Shown in pieces: positions 17,397 through 25,544 of a DNA stretch of 64,000 bases. The position numbers and the translations under genes were made by a program. Source of the stretch: Natribacillus halophilus. Its GTDB lineage: Bacteria; Bacillota; Bacilli; Bacillales; Marinococcaceae. The stretch spans positions 157,748 to 221,747 of the forward strand of contig NZ_FNEN01000005.1 in assembly GCF_900100185.1 (NCBI RefSeq), in the 5' to 3' direction. The stretch's first letter is position 1. Each line of letters begins with the position of its first letter. The notes under the pieces were generated by a model. It saw only the letters and a list, made by a program, of their open reading frames with translations. It ran no database searches and was not told the origin of the DNA.

Positions 17397-18350
17397 GTGG
17401 AACTGCAAAAATATGTCACAGAAGTCATCGAAACATTGGGCGGCGTCGTCATCCCGGAAGAATATGCGCTCTGCCAGGTGCTCATCCCCGAAGAATACAA
17501 GGATTATTTTCAGGGCCAAACCGAAGTTGAACTCGCTTTCGATTTCGAGGTCGCCGAGGAAAACCCCGGGGCAGAATTTGTCACCTTTGGCAGTTACCTC
17601 TTGGATCAGTTGTTGGCATTGGCTGACGAGAAAGCACAGAGCACGGTCCGCTTCGTCGAAATCCAGCGGCTCGAACTCGCAAACCCACTAAAGAAAATCC
17701 AGGCGTTTATGCCGGAGGAGCCGGGGAAAATATCGATTTTAAACGAGCGAAATGTCATGGGCGCCTGGGCGGCGTATCAATTTAACATCACCTTTATTTC
17801 TGATACAAAAGAAGAGTCGACGAGAGAAATATGGGTCGATTTGCTCACCAATCGTGTCGATCCGGTCATCCAGGAGCAGCAAAACAGAATCGTCCATCAA
17901 CGGGATCCTCTGTATACGCTTCCTTTTGCGAAAGCGTTCGACATTCAACAAGGGTTTGAATCGGCTTTTAACGATGCCATTCAAAAAGGGGAAGATGAGA
18001 AAAAACAGCGTTTACAAGACGAAACGTTGCAACAGGACATTGACCGCATCCAGGAATACTACACGGAATTAATGGAAGAAAATGAACAGCGCGCGAACCG
18101 AAAAGGACTGACAGAGGAGAAAAAAGAAGATATACACGCCAAAACCAAGGCCATCGAAATCGAACGTGATAAACAGCTGCAGGAAATCCGAAACAAATAC
18201 GACGTCCAAATTGAACCATCGCTTGAACACGGCATACTATACATGATCCCGGTGATTGAATACCAGCTTGAGATGGATTTTAGAGGCACGCAGAAGGAAA
18301 AAACATTGTACTATAACCCGATTACGAAAGGCTTTGCACTGGCGGAGTGA
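17397..18350 (+). CDS. Uncharacterised coiled-coil partner protein of the SNF2 ATPase
   Basis: 317 residues; I do not recognise a named family. The N-terminal half (1-150) looks globular, with GGVVIPEEYALCQVLIPEEY and a hydrophobic middle. The C-terminal third (about 195-280) is rich in Glu, Lys and Gln with heptad spacing, hence a likely coiled coil, followed by EHGILYMIPVIEYQLEMDF. No membrane or signal segment. AGGGAGAGAAAAAC precedes a GTG start 12 bp after the SNF2 stop, so the two are co-expressed. A role as adaptor or substrate-recruiting subunit of the ATPase is inference from context only. Confidence 0.75.
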   Translation: MELQKYVTEVIETLGGVVIPEEYALCQVLIPEEYKDYFQGQTEVELAFDFEVAEENPGAEFVTFGSYLLDQLLALADEKAQSTVRFVEIQRLELANPLKKIQAFMPEEPGKISILNERNVMGAWAAYQFNITFISDTKEESTREIWVDLLTNRVDPVIQEQQNRIVHQRDPLYTLPFAKAFDIQQGFESAFNDAIQKGEDEKKQRLQDETLQQDIDRIQEYYTELMEENEQRANRKGLTEEKKEDIHAKTKAIEIERDKQLQEIRNKYDVQIEPSLEHGILYMIPVIEYQLEMDFRGTQKEKTLYYNPITKGFALAE

Positions 18351-18414
18351 GGGGAGGCTGCTGCAAGGTTTTTGGCATGGCTCGATTGATGAACCCATGC
18401 TGGTCAGGAAGTTG

Positions 18415-18883
18415 TGATCCCTCTCGGGATGAGATCCTTTTCGTTTGAGGGATCACAGACCTCTTCTGATTCCTCTCAGGGTAGGCACACTTCCGTCTGA
18501 GGGATCACAGACCTCTTCTGATTCCTCTCAGGGTGGGACAACTTCCGTTTGAGGGATCGCAGATCGCTTCTGATTCCTCTCACTCTCAGGGCAGGCCAAC
18601 TTCCATTTGAGGGATCACAGACCTCTTCTGATACCTCTCAAGGCAGGCCAACTTCCATTTGAGGGATCACAGACCTCTTCTGATACCTCTCAGGGCAGGC
18701 CAACTTCCGTTTGAGGGATCACAGACCTCTTCTGATTCCTCTCAGGGCAGGCACACTTCCGTTTGAGGGATCGCAGGCCGCTTCTGATCCCTCTCGGGGT
18801 GAGCTCCTTTCCATTTGAGGGATCACAAACCGCTTCTGATTCCTCTCAGGGCGGGCCAACTTCCGTTTGAGGGATCACAGACC
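18415..18883. repeat. Tandem array of a 52-bp hairpin-forming unit
   Basis: GAGGGATC occurs at 18447, 18499, 18551, 18609, 18661, 18713, 18765, 18817 and 18869: a period of exactly 52 bp with one 58-bp step caused by a six-base duplication (CACTCT). Each unit holds GAGGGATCACAGACC and, 12 bp on, TGATTCCTCTC or TGATCCCTCTC, which can pair to a stem of about nine base pairs. Units differ by scattered substitutions. The array fills the gap between the SNF2 pair and the convergent NERD gene; no open reading frame crosses it convincingly. Confidence 0.9.
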
Positions 18884-18900
18884 ATTTTCCTTCGTAAATA

Positions 18901-19809
18901 TTACTCCACATAATATGAAGATACCCCATGACCAACGCGTTTGAAACGATTGGCGAGCGCCCTTATGACTTTTTTGTGGTCACCTTCCACCGCACACCAT
19001 TCAAGAATTATGTTGCTGGTGATTTTTCTATCCGGGAAAAGCCGTTTGAATTCTTCTACGCTACGGATGATCGCGGCTTGAGCGTTTTCTCCGCAGCCAC
19101 ATTCGCTACATAGCCATATTCGTCCTTTTTCAACCATAAAGGATCCGCATTCGGGACAAACAACACCTTTTTTCAGCTGCTCATAGTTATACGCCGGCCT
19201 CTCGATATTAGGTGGCTCGTCTGAATGCAGCGCAACCAACTGCTCAGCCAGCTTTTCATCGCCCCGATTAAGTTTCGAGTCAATATTGTTTAATTTATTC
19301 ATAAATGGGTTAAGTTGGCTGTGGAAAACCGCCGGTAATTTCAGCTGGGCATTGTAGAGTGTAAACTCGGGGTTGATAAAAATAAGGAAGGATTCGATCG
19401 GGAGGTTTATGCCAAGACGCCGTTGGAGCAATTGACGCAAGAGAGATTTAGCCCTTTCCATCTGATATAACGGGTTATTTATTTCACCACCCGCGAGCGA
19501 GGACCATGTATTAGCGTCAACATAGAAATCGCCTTCAAAATTTTTGGAATCAAAGACATGAATCTTTTCTTGAAAAATAAGGAGCGAATCAATTTGAAAA
19601 ACCTTTCGCTTATGCTCGAGTAACAAGTCATTAACAACAAGGCAATCATTCGAAAGACCGCTCTCAAGCCAAGCATCCATCTGCAACTCGCCGGCATACC
19701 CCTTTTCAAGATTCGCGTAATACTGTGGGTCTGAAAGTTGCATGCGCGGATTCAACAATCGCAAAATTTTCAATTCTTTAGACGGTTCACGTTCTTTAAT
19801 CTTTCTCAT
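18901..19809 (-). CDS. NERD-domain protein with C-terminal zinc ribbon
   Basis: 302 residues from ATG 19809 (GAAAGGAAGTGGGCG upstream). Residues about 50-165 form a NERD (nuclease-related) domain: EKGYAGELQMDAWL, then QIDSLLIFQEKIHVFDSKNF with the Asp...Lys pattern of restriction-endonuclease-like folds. A CPEC...CSEC zinc ribbon lies near residues 225-245. The C-terminal 60 residues look like a small helical DNA-binding domain (ITSNIILEWCAVEGDHKKVI). NERD proteins occur widely in Bacillaceae and are presumed to process nucleic acid; the target is unknown. It has its own promoter region behind the terminator at 19844-19869. Confidence 0.85.
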   Translation of the reverse strand: MRKIKEREPSKELKILRLLNPRMQLSDPQYYANLEKGYAGELQMDAWLESGLSNDCLVVNDLLLEHKRKVFQIDSLLIFQEKIHVFDSKNFEGDFYVDANTWSSLAGGEINNPLYQMERAKSLLRQLLQRRLGINLPIESFLIFINPEFTLYNAQLKLPAVFHSQLNPFMNKLNNIDSKLNRGDEKLAEQLVALHSDEPPNIERPAYNYEQLKKGVVCPECGSFMVEKGRIWLCSECGCGENAQAAIIRSVEEFKRLFPDRKITSNIILEWCAVEGDHKKVIRALANRFKRVGHGVSSYYVE

Positions 19810-19843
19810 CGCCCACTTCCTTTCGTTTTTGCAAGTATAGCAT

Positions 19844-19869
19844 AAAAAGAGCCCCGTAGGGAGCTCTTT
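19844..19869 (-). terminator. Terminator of the acidic lipoprotein gene
   Basis: On the minus strand AAAGAGC pairs with GCTCTTT around a CCC/GGG inner stem and is followed by five T. It lies 8 bp beyond the lipoprotein stop and ahead of the NERD gene. Confidence 0.8.
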
Positions 19870-19876
19870 CTGGTGT

Positions 19877-20479
19877 TCACTCCAAATCCGTAATCGTCCA
19901 AATCGCTTGACCGCTTGTGAACGGATTCTCGAAGATGAATTCATATGCTTCGGATTCGTCTACATCAAACGCTATCTCACCGCGGTTATCACGCTCAGGA
20001 CCAATCTCACCATCAAGAGAGCCATCGGTTTCTGTAAAAATGGTGACGTCATGCGTGTAACCTTCATCGTCCTGAAGGCTCATTTGCAGCATCGTTGAAA
20101 TATCCGCGGGTTCATCTGTAGTATTTTCGATGGATAAGTCCAGAATGACAAAATGATCATTATCGGGTGATTCAAATTCACTGCCACCGCTCGTGTAAGC
20201 ATCATTGAGCGTAATTTCGAGCCCGTCGAAGTTCATCGTGTCACCGATAGAAATGTCTTCGACCATGTCACCGTTGCCTTCGTCATCTTCAGAATCCTCA
20301 TCATCCAAATCCTCATCCTCGTCATCTTCCTCATCGCCTGTTTCCTCTGTATCCTCTTCTTCCGCTGACACTTCTTCCTCGTCATTGTCATCATCGACTT
20401 GATCAATTTCACTCGTGCCACATGCCGTAACAGCCACCAACGTCGTACTGAGCCCAAGCGCTACAATCCATTTTTTCAT
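19877..20479 (-). CDS. DUF4352-type lipoprotein with long acidic linker
   Basis: About 200 residues. A signal peptide (MKKWIVALGLSTTLVAVTAC) ends in the lipobox VTAC, so it is anchored to the outer face of the membrane. Residues about 25-75 are almost only Asp and Glu. The remainder is a beta-rich DUF4352-like domain (FDGLEITLNDA, FVILDLSIENTTDEP, GEIAFDVDES), often found in extracellular lipoproteins of Firmicutes. I prefer the second of two close ATGs because GGGGG then has nine-base spacing. The acidic stretch suits a halophile. Function unknown. Confidence 0.82.
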   Translation of the reverse strand: MKKWIVALGLSTTLVAVTACGTSEIDQVDDDNDEEEVSAEEEDTEETGDEEDDEDEDLDDEDSEDDEGNGDMVEDISIGDTMNFDGLEITLNDAYTSGGSEFESPDNDHFVILDLSIENTTDEPADISTMLQMSLQDDEGYTHDVTIFTETDGSLDGEIGPERDNRGEIAFDVDESEAYEFIFENPFTSGQAIWTITDLE

Positions 20480-20490
20480 GTTCATTGTCC

Positions 20491-20530
20491 CCCTATAATT
20501 GATTTTGTTGCTCTGTTTTCAATTATAGGG
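20491..20530. promoter_or_regulatory. Inverted repeat ahead of the lipoprotein gene
   Basis: CCCTATAATTG (20491-20501) and CAATTATAGGG (20520-20530) are perfect 11-bp arms 18 bp apart. The left arm overlaps the ribosome site of the lipoprotein gene; the right arm lies 20 bp past the end of the WYL regulator gene. It could be an operator or a 5' leader hairpin that hides the ribosome site. Confidence 0.55.
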
Positions 20531-20549
20531 ATAGGGGTGACAACTACTG

Positions 20550-21566
20550 TCAGGGGTCAGAAAAAAATTTTTGATACCGTTCACTTTGTCGCTTGTGAAA
20601 ATGGTACAATTCCTCGCGAATGTATTGCGGCTCCAGCAATTCAGCGTCGAGACCGAAGCTTCGCACCCAGCGGACAAATTCCTTTTTGCTCTGTAAAGTG
20701 GTCGTGAGGAGCAATGACCCCTCTTCTTCTGTTATCAATTCTGTATCGGCATAAAAATTGAACTCCTGGACGTAACGCGCGATATCCTCGTTAAAACGCA
20801 CGACAAACGTCGTCTCTTCCTCATCGTCGGCGAAAATCGACCAGCGGGCGGATAAGTATTCCTCGATATCGAAGTCTTCCGCAATCGTGAATGTATCAGC
20901 AAGCACATGCGCCGAATGGATGCGATTAAGACGAAAAACACGATAATCTTCCCGGCTCGCGCAATACCCGATAACGTAAAGATGCCCGCTGCGCGGAATA
21001 ATATAATAGGGATGAATGCTGCGTATAGTGACTTGATCCCGATAAATCGCGTAGTATTCGATTTCGAGCACCTGGTTTTCAGTGATGGCCTGAAAAAGCG
21101 CGGGCATTACATCGTTCGTATCCTTGTCCCCGGCCTGGTCGTGAAAACGAATGCGATTACCGAGCTCCTGTCGCAAAGTTGTTACGTCACCGGCATCACG
21201 ATCATGGATCATGCTCTTCATTTTTTCGACCCCGGAACGGTAAGCCTGATGAAACGGATGCTCCCGCTTCGTGATCTCCTGAGACATTTGCGGATACACG
21301 GTGAGCGCGAGCCATTCTTCTTTTGATAAATAACGATAAGGCGAACCCGGGTTCTGAAGAAGCCGATAGCCATGTTTCCCTTCACTTATGTATTGAATGC
21401 CCAAACCCTCGATTTCTTTCATGTCACGATAAATCGTCCGCACCGTTGTATGACAATATTCGGCCAACTCTCTGGCTGTAATGGTTGCTTGTTCCTGTAA
21501 GAGTCTGATAATCGTCAACAGACGCTCCGTTTTCAGAAATTCTCGACTATAAGACGGATCTGTCAT
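20550..21566 (-). CDS. WYL-domain transcriptional regulator (HTH-11 type)
   Basis: 338 residues from ATG 21566, which has GGAGGAGTGAAACCG upstream. The N-terminal HTH (LLTIIRLLQEQATITARELA, then TTVRTIYRDMKEIEGLGI, about 17-60) is of the DeoR-like HTH-11 class. The middle carries the WYL core (YYAIYRDQVTIRSIHPYYII) and a C-terminal WCX extension. WYL domains sense nucleotides or nucleic acid and these regulators often control DNA-damage or defence genes. The downstream gene is the acidic lipoprotein; whether it is a target is open. Confidence 0.88.
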   Translation of the reverse strand: MTDPSYSREFLKTERLLTIIRLLQEQATITARELAEYCHTTVRTIYRDMKEIEGLGIQYISEGKHGYRLLQNPGSPYRYLSKEEWLALTVYPQMSQEITKREHPFHQAYRSGVEKMKSMIHDRDAGDVTTLRQELGNRIRFHDQAGDKDTNDVMPALFQAITENQVLEIEYYAIYRDQVTIRSIHPYYIIPRSGHLYVIGYCASREDYRVFRLNRIHSAHVLADTFTIAEDFDIEEYLSARWSIFADDEEETTFVVRFNEDIARYVQEFNFYADTELITEEEGSLLLTTTLQSKKEFVRWVRSFGLDAELLEPQYIREELYHFHKRQSERYQKFFSDP

Positions 21567-21644
21567 CGGTTTCACTCCTCCATTGATAATAAAAAACACA
21601 ATGGATTACATTTGCGTAATTCACTGTGCAGGAATAAGAAAACA

Positions 21645-21791
21645 CTATTTGAAAAATTTCCTGGTAGTTCTCCCCGTCGCCCGACCGGCAACGCGCCGTC
21701 CTATACGCCGACCGACTCTGCCCTTTTTCACCGCATTGACATCCCCGAGAATACGCGCCAACTTATACAAGAAGCTCCGGAAATTATTCAT
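21645..21791 (-). CDS. 48-residue strongly basic small protein
   Basis: The open reading frame starts at ATG 21791 behind AAAGGAGCCTCGTCT and ends at TAG 21645-21647. The protein begins MNNFRSFLYKLARILGDVNA and continues with KKGRVGRRIGRRVAGRATGR to a KFFK end; it has about 16 Arg/Lys and two acidic groups at most. The N-terminal half can form an amphipathic helix. Similar short basic proteins of the pattern LARxLGDxNAxxKGxxGxR are, from memory, common in Firmicutes and unnamed. Nucleic-acid or membrane binding is a guess from charge only. Confidence 0.7.
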   Translation of the reverse strand: MNNFRSFLYKLARILGDVNAVKKGRVGRRIGRRVAGRATGRTTRKFFK

Positions 21792-21877
21792 AGACGAGGC
21801 TCCTTTCATTATTTTCCTGCTTTGACTGTACCATAATCATGCAGTTATGCCTAGGAAAATAGTGGCTTTACAGATAA

Positions 21878-21908
21878 AATCCCCGACATTTCCCGGGAAA
21901 TATCGAGG
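21878..21908 (-). terminator. Terminator of the nadBCA operon
   Basis: On the minus strand, 10 bp past the nadA stop, CCTCGATATTTCCC pairs with GGGAAATGTCGGGG to a long stem with almost no loop, followed by ATTTTAT. It reads as a rho-independent terminator. Confidence 0.75.
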
Positions 21909-21917
21909 GATCTCCTT

Positions 21918-23021
21918 TTAATTCGCGAAGGCATAGAGCATGCGGTCAAGAGCTGTTCGTGCCTCCACGGCAGTCTTTTCGTCTACGGTGATTTGATTGA
22001 CGACCCTTCCCTCAACGAGTTCTTCAAGGCACCAGGTGAAATGAGCGAGATCAATGCGGTTCATCGTTAAGCATGGGCACATATTTGGGTTTAAGGACAT
22101 GATCGTTTTGTCTGTATAAGTGTTTGCGAGCCGCTGTACGAGATTCATTTCCGTGCCGATGGCCCAGGTGGTTCCGGATGGAGCCGCAGCAATGGTATCG
22201 ATGATTTTTTTCGTTGATCCATCCCTATCAGCGGCCTGGACGACGCCCCAACTGCATTCCGGGTGCACAATCACTTGCAAATCCGCGTGCTCGGCTCGCA
22301 ATTTTTCCATGTAATCAACGGTGAACTTCTCATGGACAGAGCAGTGTCCTTTCCAAAGAATCACTTTGATGTCATCACTGACGGGCTCAGTTTCAAACCG
22401 TTCAAATATCGGATCCCAGACAGCCATTTGCTCCAGCGGAATCCCAAGATCATAGGCGGTATTTCTCCCTAAATGCTGGTCCGGTAAAAATAACAAGCGT
22501 TCTTTGCGTTCGAGGGCTTCCTTGATCATCTCCGAGGCGTTTGAAGAGGTAACAGTAGCGCCGCCGTGACGACCACAAAAAGCTTTGATCGCCGCGGTGC
22601 TATTTACGTAAGTCAGCGGCAGAATCGTATCGCCAAACCGCTCGGTAAGCGCCGCCCATGCGCGTTCCGTTTGATTGATGTCCGCCATGTCGGCCATCGA
22701 GCAGCCAGCACGCATATCCGGCAAGATGACCTTTTGCTCGTCTGTCGTTAAAATATCAGCCGTTTCCGCCATAAAATGCACGCCGCAAAAAACGATGTAA
22801 TCCGCTCTCGTTTGCGCTGAGCTTTGCGCCAATTGCAGAGAGTCTCCGGAAGCATCCGCAAACGCTATGATTTCATCGCGCTGGTAGTGATGCCCCGGGA
22901 TAAACAGCCGCTCGCCAAGTTTTTCACGTGCAGCGCACGCCCGTTCATGCAGTGTTTTTTCATCCATATTTTGATAATCAGCAGGCATGGTTTCTTTTTT
23001 AATGGTATCAAGAAAAGACAT
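21918..23021 (-). CDS. nadA: Quinolinate synthase A
   Basis: 367 residues, the usual length of the Bacillus type. It condenses iminoaspartate (made by NadB) with dihydroxyacetone phosphate to quinolinate and holds a 4Fe-4S cluster. The three cluster cysteines are expected at Cys107 (RAGCSMAD), Cys227 (KGHCSVH) and Cys317 ([10 protein letters not shown]). The His pair of [11 protein letters not shown] (about 41-51) lines the active site. ATG at 23021 follows ATGGAGGCGACGGATT and lies 14 bp inside the end of nadC. It is the last gene of nadB-nadC-nadA. Confidence 0.97.
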   Translation of the reverse strand: MSFLDTIKKETMPADYQNMDEKTLHERACAAREKLGERLFIPGHHYQRDEIIAFADASGDSLQLAQSSAQTRADYIVFCGVHFMAETADILTTDEQKVILPDMRAGCSMADMADINQTERAWAALTERFGDTILPLTYVNSTAAIKAFCGRHGGATVTSSNASEMIKEALERKERLLFLPDQHLGRNTAYDLGIPLEQMAVWDPIFERFETEPVSDDIKVILWKGHCSVHEKFTVDYMEKLRAEHADLQVIVHPECSWGVVQAADRDGSTKKIIDTIAAAPSGTTWAIGTEMNLVQRLANTYTDKTIMSLNPNMCPCLTMNRIDLAHFTWCLEELVEGRVVNQITVDEKTAVEARTALDRMLYAFAN

Positions 23022-23862
23022 AATCCGTCGCCTCCATTGTATGATTCATACTGATATCCAAGGCTTGAACAGAATGGGTCAAATAGCCTAACGAAATGTA
23101 GTCAACCCCGCACCCTCGATAGGTAGAGAGTGTATCAGGGCTAATGCTACCGGATGCTTCAGTTGCTATCGTTTCCGGGATGTGCCTAGTCCAGCTTCGG
23201 GTCGTATCCGGGTTTGCATTGTCGAACATGATGACATCGGCTTGCGCATCTACAGCGGCGATAACCTCCTCTTCATCTCGCGCTTCAACCTCAATTTTGA
23301 CGAGATGGCCGCTGACTTCCCTCGCTCTTTCAACCGTAGCGTGAATCGAACCGCCACAGGCATCAATATGGTTGTCTTTAATCATCACCGCGTCATAAAG
23401 TCCGTAACGGTGGTTGACCCCGCCACCGCAACGCACGGCGTATTTTTCAAATAGCCGCAGTCCCGGTGTCGTTTTTCGGGTGTCACAAATCTTAATATTC
23501 GGGTCGTTGAGTTCTCTGACTGCCGCTGCGGTAGCGGTCGCTATCCCGCTCATTCGTTGAATGAGATTAAGTAACACGCGCTCGCCACTAAGAACGGACG
23601 AGGCCGGCCCTTTAATCCGGGCAAGCAGCTCTCCGGCAACGATAACCTCTCCGTCAGATTTATAGGTGATCACCTCGATCTTTTCATTCAATAATTGGTA
23701 TCCGTTGGCCAACAGGCCGATGCCCGCGAGAGTGCCCGTTTGTTTAGCCAGGACATCGACCGTTGTGGTTTCATCTTGCAGCCAACCTGTCGATATATCA
23801 CGTTCGCCGATGTCCTCTATGAGAAATGATTGTAACTTTTCTTTCACTTTCAATGGATTCAT
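23008..23862 (-). CDS. nadC: Nicotinate-nucleotide diphosphorylase (quinolinate phosphoribosyltransferase)
   Basis: 284 residues from ATG 23862, which overlaps the nadB stop (ATGA). NadC joins quinolinate and PRPP to nicotinate mononucleotide with release of CO2. Family motifs: [10 protein letters not shown] near the N-terminus, [12 protein letters not shown] (about 85), [22 protein letters not shown] (residues in two blocks around 115-136), MIKDNHI and the C-terminal [16 protein letters not shown]. The longer upstream start inside nadB has no support. Confidence 0.96.
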   Translation of the reverse strand: MNPLKVKEKLQSFLIEDIGERDISTGWLQDETTTVDVLAKQTGTLAGIGLLANGYQLLNEKIEVITYKSDGEVIVAGELLARIKGPASSVLSGERVLLNLIQRMSGIATATAAAVRELNDPNIKICDTRKTTPGLRLFEKYAVRCGGGVNHRYGLYDAVMIKDNHIDACGGSIHATVERAREVSGHLVKIEVEARDEEEVIAAVDAQADVIMFDNANPDTTRSWTRHIPETIATEASGSISPDTLSTYRGCGVDYISLGYLTHSVQALDISMNHTMEATDYVFS

Positions 23863-25388
23863 CTTATTCCAATACCTCCTTCTGCCGGTATTTGTGGCCA
23901 GGTAAGCGAAGCGCCATCCCAAGCTTGTTTTTTCATCGGATGGTCTTCACGATAATGACTGCCGCGCGATTCGGTACGTGCTAAAGCTGCGTTTGTGATA
24001 AGTGCGGCAATGAGGGCCATATTGCTGCTTTCCTGAATGTGAGGATCATCACTTTGCAGGCTTTCTGGAGAATATAGGTTGAAAAAATCCACAGCTTCTT
24101 GCAATGTCTTGGCATTTCGGTTTACACCGCATGCTTCATCCATCACCTGTTTGATCTCCGCTTTTGTGGGCAGCGTCCCCGTTACCGACGGTTCCTCCCT
24201 GGTTCGGAAAACAGCAGGTCTTTTTCGCGGGTGAGCCAACAATCTCCGGCCTAGCTTGCGGCCAAAAACAACCGCCTCCAATAAGGAATTGCTGGCGAGA
24301 CGATTCGCGCCATGAACACCTGTAGAAGCAACTTCGCCGACGGTGTATAACCCCGGCACATTCGTTTTCCCGTCAGGTGTTGCCGCCACTCCACCCATCA
24401 TAAAATGGGCGCCGGGGGCAACGGGTAGTTGTGAGCTATAGCCATATATTTTACAAAGAGAGGCCACACCGGGGAAGCGTTCGGCAAGATGTGAAACAGG
24501 TGATAAATCAAGAAAAACTTCCCTTCCTTCACTTCGGGCGGCAGCGATGGCACGCGCCACAATATCCCGACCCGCTAAATCCCCCTTGGGGTGATGAGCC
24601 ATTACCCGACTGCCGTCTGACTTTACCAATCGTCCACCGGCACCGCGGACGGCTTCTGTGATCAAATCTGCGGCGCCCGTGTCCGTAGCCAGTAGTGTCG
24701 GGTGAAACTGGATAAACTCCATATCCCGTAAAATCGCGCCAGCGCGATAAGCAAGTGCGTAGCCATCTCCGGTCGCGAATGCATGGTTGGTCGTTTGCGA
24801 AAATAACTGTCCGGCGCCACCGGTTGCGAGCACCGTGTGTGGAGCTTTCCAGAACCTGTTTTCCCCGTTTTTGTTCACTGTTTTTACACCAACGCAAAGC
24901 CTATCTACTTTTAACAAGGAAAGGACTGTTTCTTCATTGAAAAATTGCACATGGTCTCGAACGCGCTCCATTAACGTATGTACTAGCGCCTCGCCGGTTC
25001 GGTCTCCCCCGGCATGCACGATCCGCGGATGTTCATGGGCACCTTCTTTTCCGAGCTGAAAACCGTGTTCATCGTGGTCAAATAAAACACCCCACGCGGC
25101 CAGCATGTGAACAGCTTCCTGCCCGGCTTTCGTCAGCGTGGCTGTGTTGGAATTGTCGTTGTGATCATCCCCCGCTTCCAGCGTGTCCCGCCAATGTTTT
25201 TTCCAACTATCATTGGTGGATAATGCCGCGGCCACACCCCCTTGAGCCCGATACGAGTTACTTTCGGTGGCCTCTCCCTTTGAAAAAATGCCAACATTCA
25301 ACTCACGGCTGATCGTTTCTGCGACCACCAGACCCGCGAGGCCACTGCCAATAATTAAGACGTCCAATGTTTCTGTTTTTACGCTCAT
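23859..25388 (-). CDS. nadB: L-aspartate oxidase
   Basis: 509 residues. It oxidises L-aspartate to iminoaspartate with FAD, the first step of de novo NAD synthesis. The dinucleotide fold is IIGSGLAGLVVAETI (about 11-25), followed by the succinate-dehydrogenase-like motifs YRAQGGVAAAL, HPRIVHAGGDRTG (substrate loop), FIQFHPT and STGVHGANRLASNSLLEAV. It is the first gene of the leftward operon and is divergent from nifS with about 155 bp between. An expected NiaR-responsive region lies in that gap. Confidence 0.96.
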   Translation of the reverse strand: MSVKTETLDVLIIGSGLAGLVVAETISRELNVGIFSKGEATESNSYRAQGGVAAALSTNDSWKKHWRDTLEAGDDHNDNSNTATLTKAGQEAVHMLAAWGVLFDHDEHGFQLGKEGAHEHPRIVHAGGDRTGEALVHTLMERVRDHVQFFNEETVLSLLKVDRLCVGVKTVNKNGENRFWKAPHTVLATGGAGQLFSQTTNHAFATGDGYALAYRAGAILRDMEFIQFHPTLLATDTGAADLITEAVRGAGGRLVKSDGSRVMAHHPKGDLAGRDIVARAIAAARSEGREVFLDLSPVSHLAERFPGVASLCKIYGYSSQLPVAPGAHFMMGGVAATPDGKTNVPGLYTVGEVASTGVHGANRLASNSLLEAVVFGRKLGRRLLAHPRKRPAVFRTREEPSVTGTLPTKAEIKQVMDEACGVNRNAKTLQEAVDFFNLYSPESLQSDDPHIQESSNMALIAALITNAALARTESRGSHYREDHPMKKQAWDGASLTWPQIPAEGGIGIR

Positions 25389-25445
25389 TGTGTCCCCCTA
25401 AGATACGTTTGCTCAATGGTTCACATACTCGGGCGCATTTATATG

Positions 25446-25469
25446 TCTTTACACATATCTTTACATATA
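25446..25469. promoter_or_regulatory. Candidate NiaR operator between nadB and nifS
   Basis: TCTTTACA occurs at 25446-25453 and again at 25458-25465, 12 bp apart, each followed by (C/T)ATA. The pair lies in the divergent nadB/nifS gap, where the NAD repressor NiaR acts in Bacillus. I cannot confirm the exact family consensus without a motif comparison. Confidence 0.4.
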
Positions 25470-25544
25470 ATGAGAGCTATGACAAGATAAAATCATAGAT
25501 TCGGAAAATAATCTGTCATTTTAAAAAGCGGAAGGAGCAAACCG

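Noticed and set aside
18415..18883. CRISPR array
   Set aside because: The whole 52-bp unit repeats, with no unique spacers; no cas genes nearby.
15345..21566. DISARM or other known defence island (SNF2, NERD, WYL together)
   Set aside because: No methyltransferase, phospholipase D or other core partner; NERD and WYL genes point the other way and are separate units. Kept only as a possible unknown pair.
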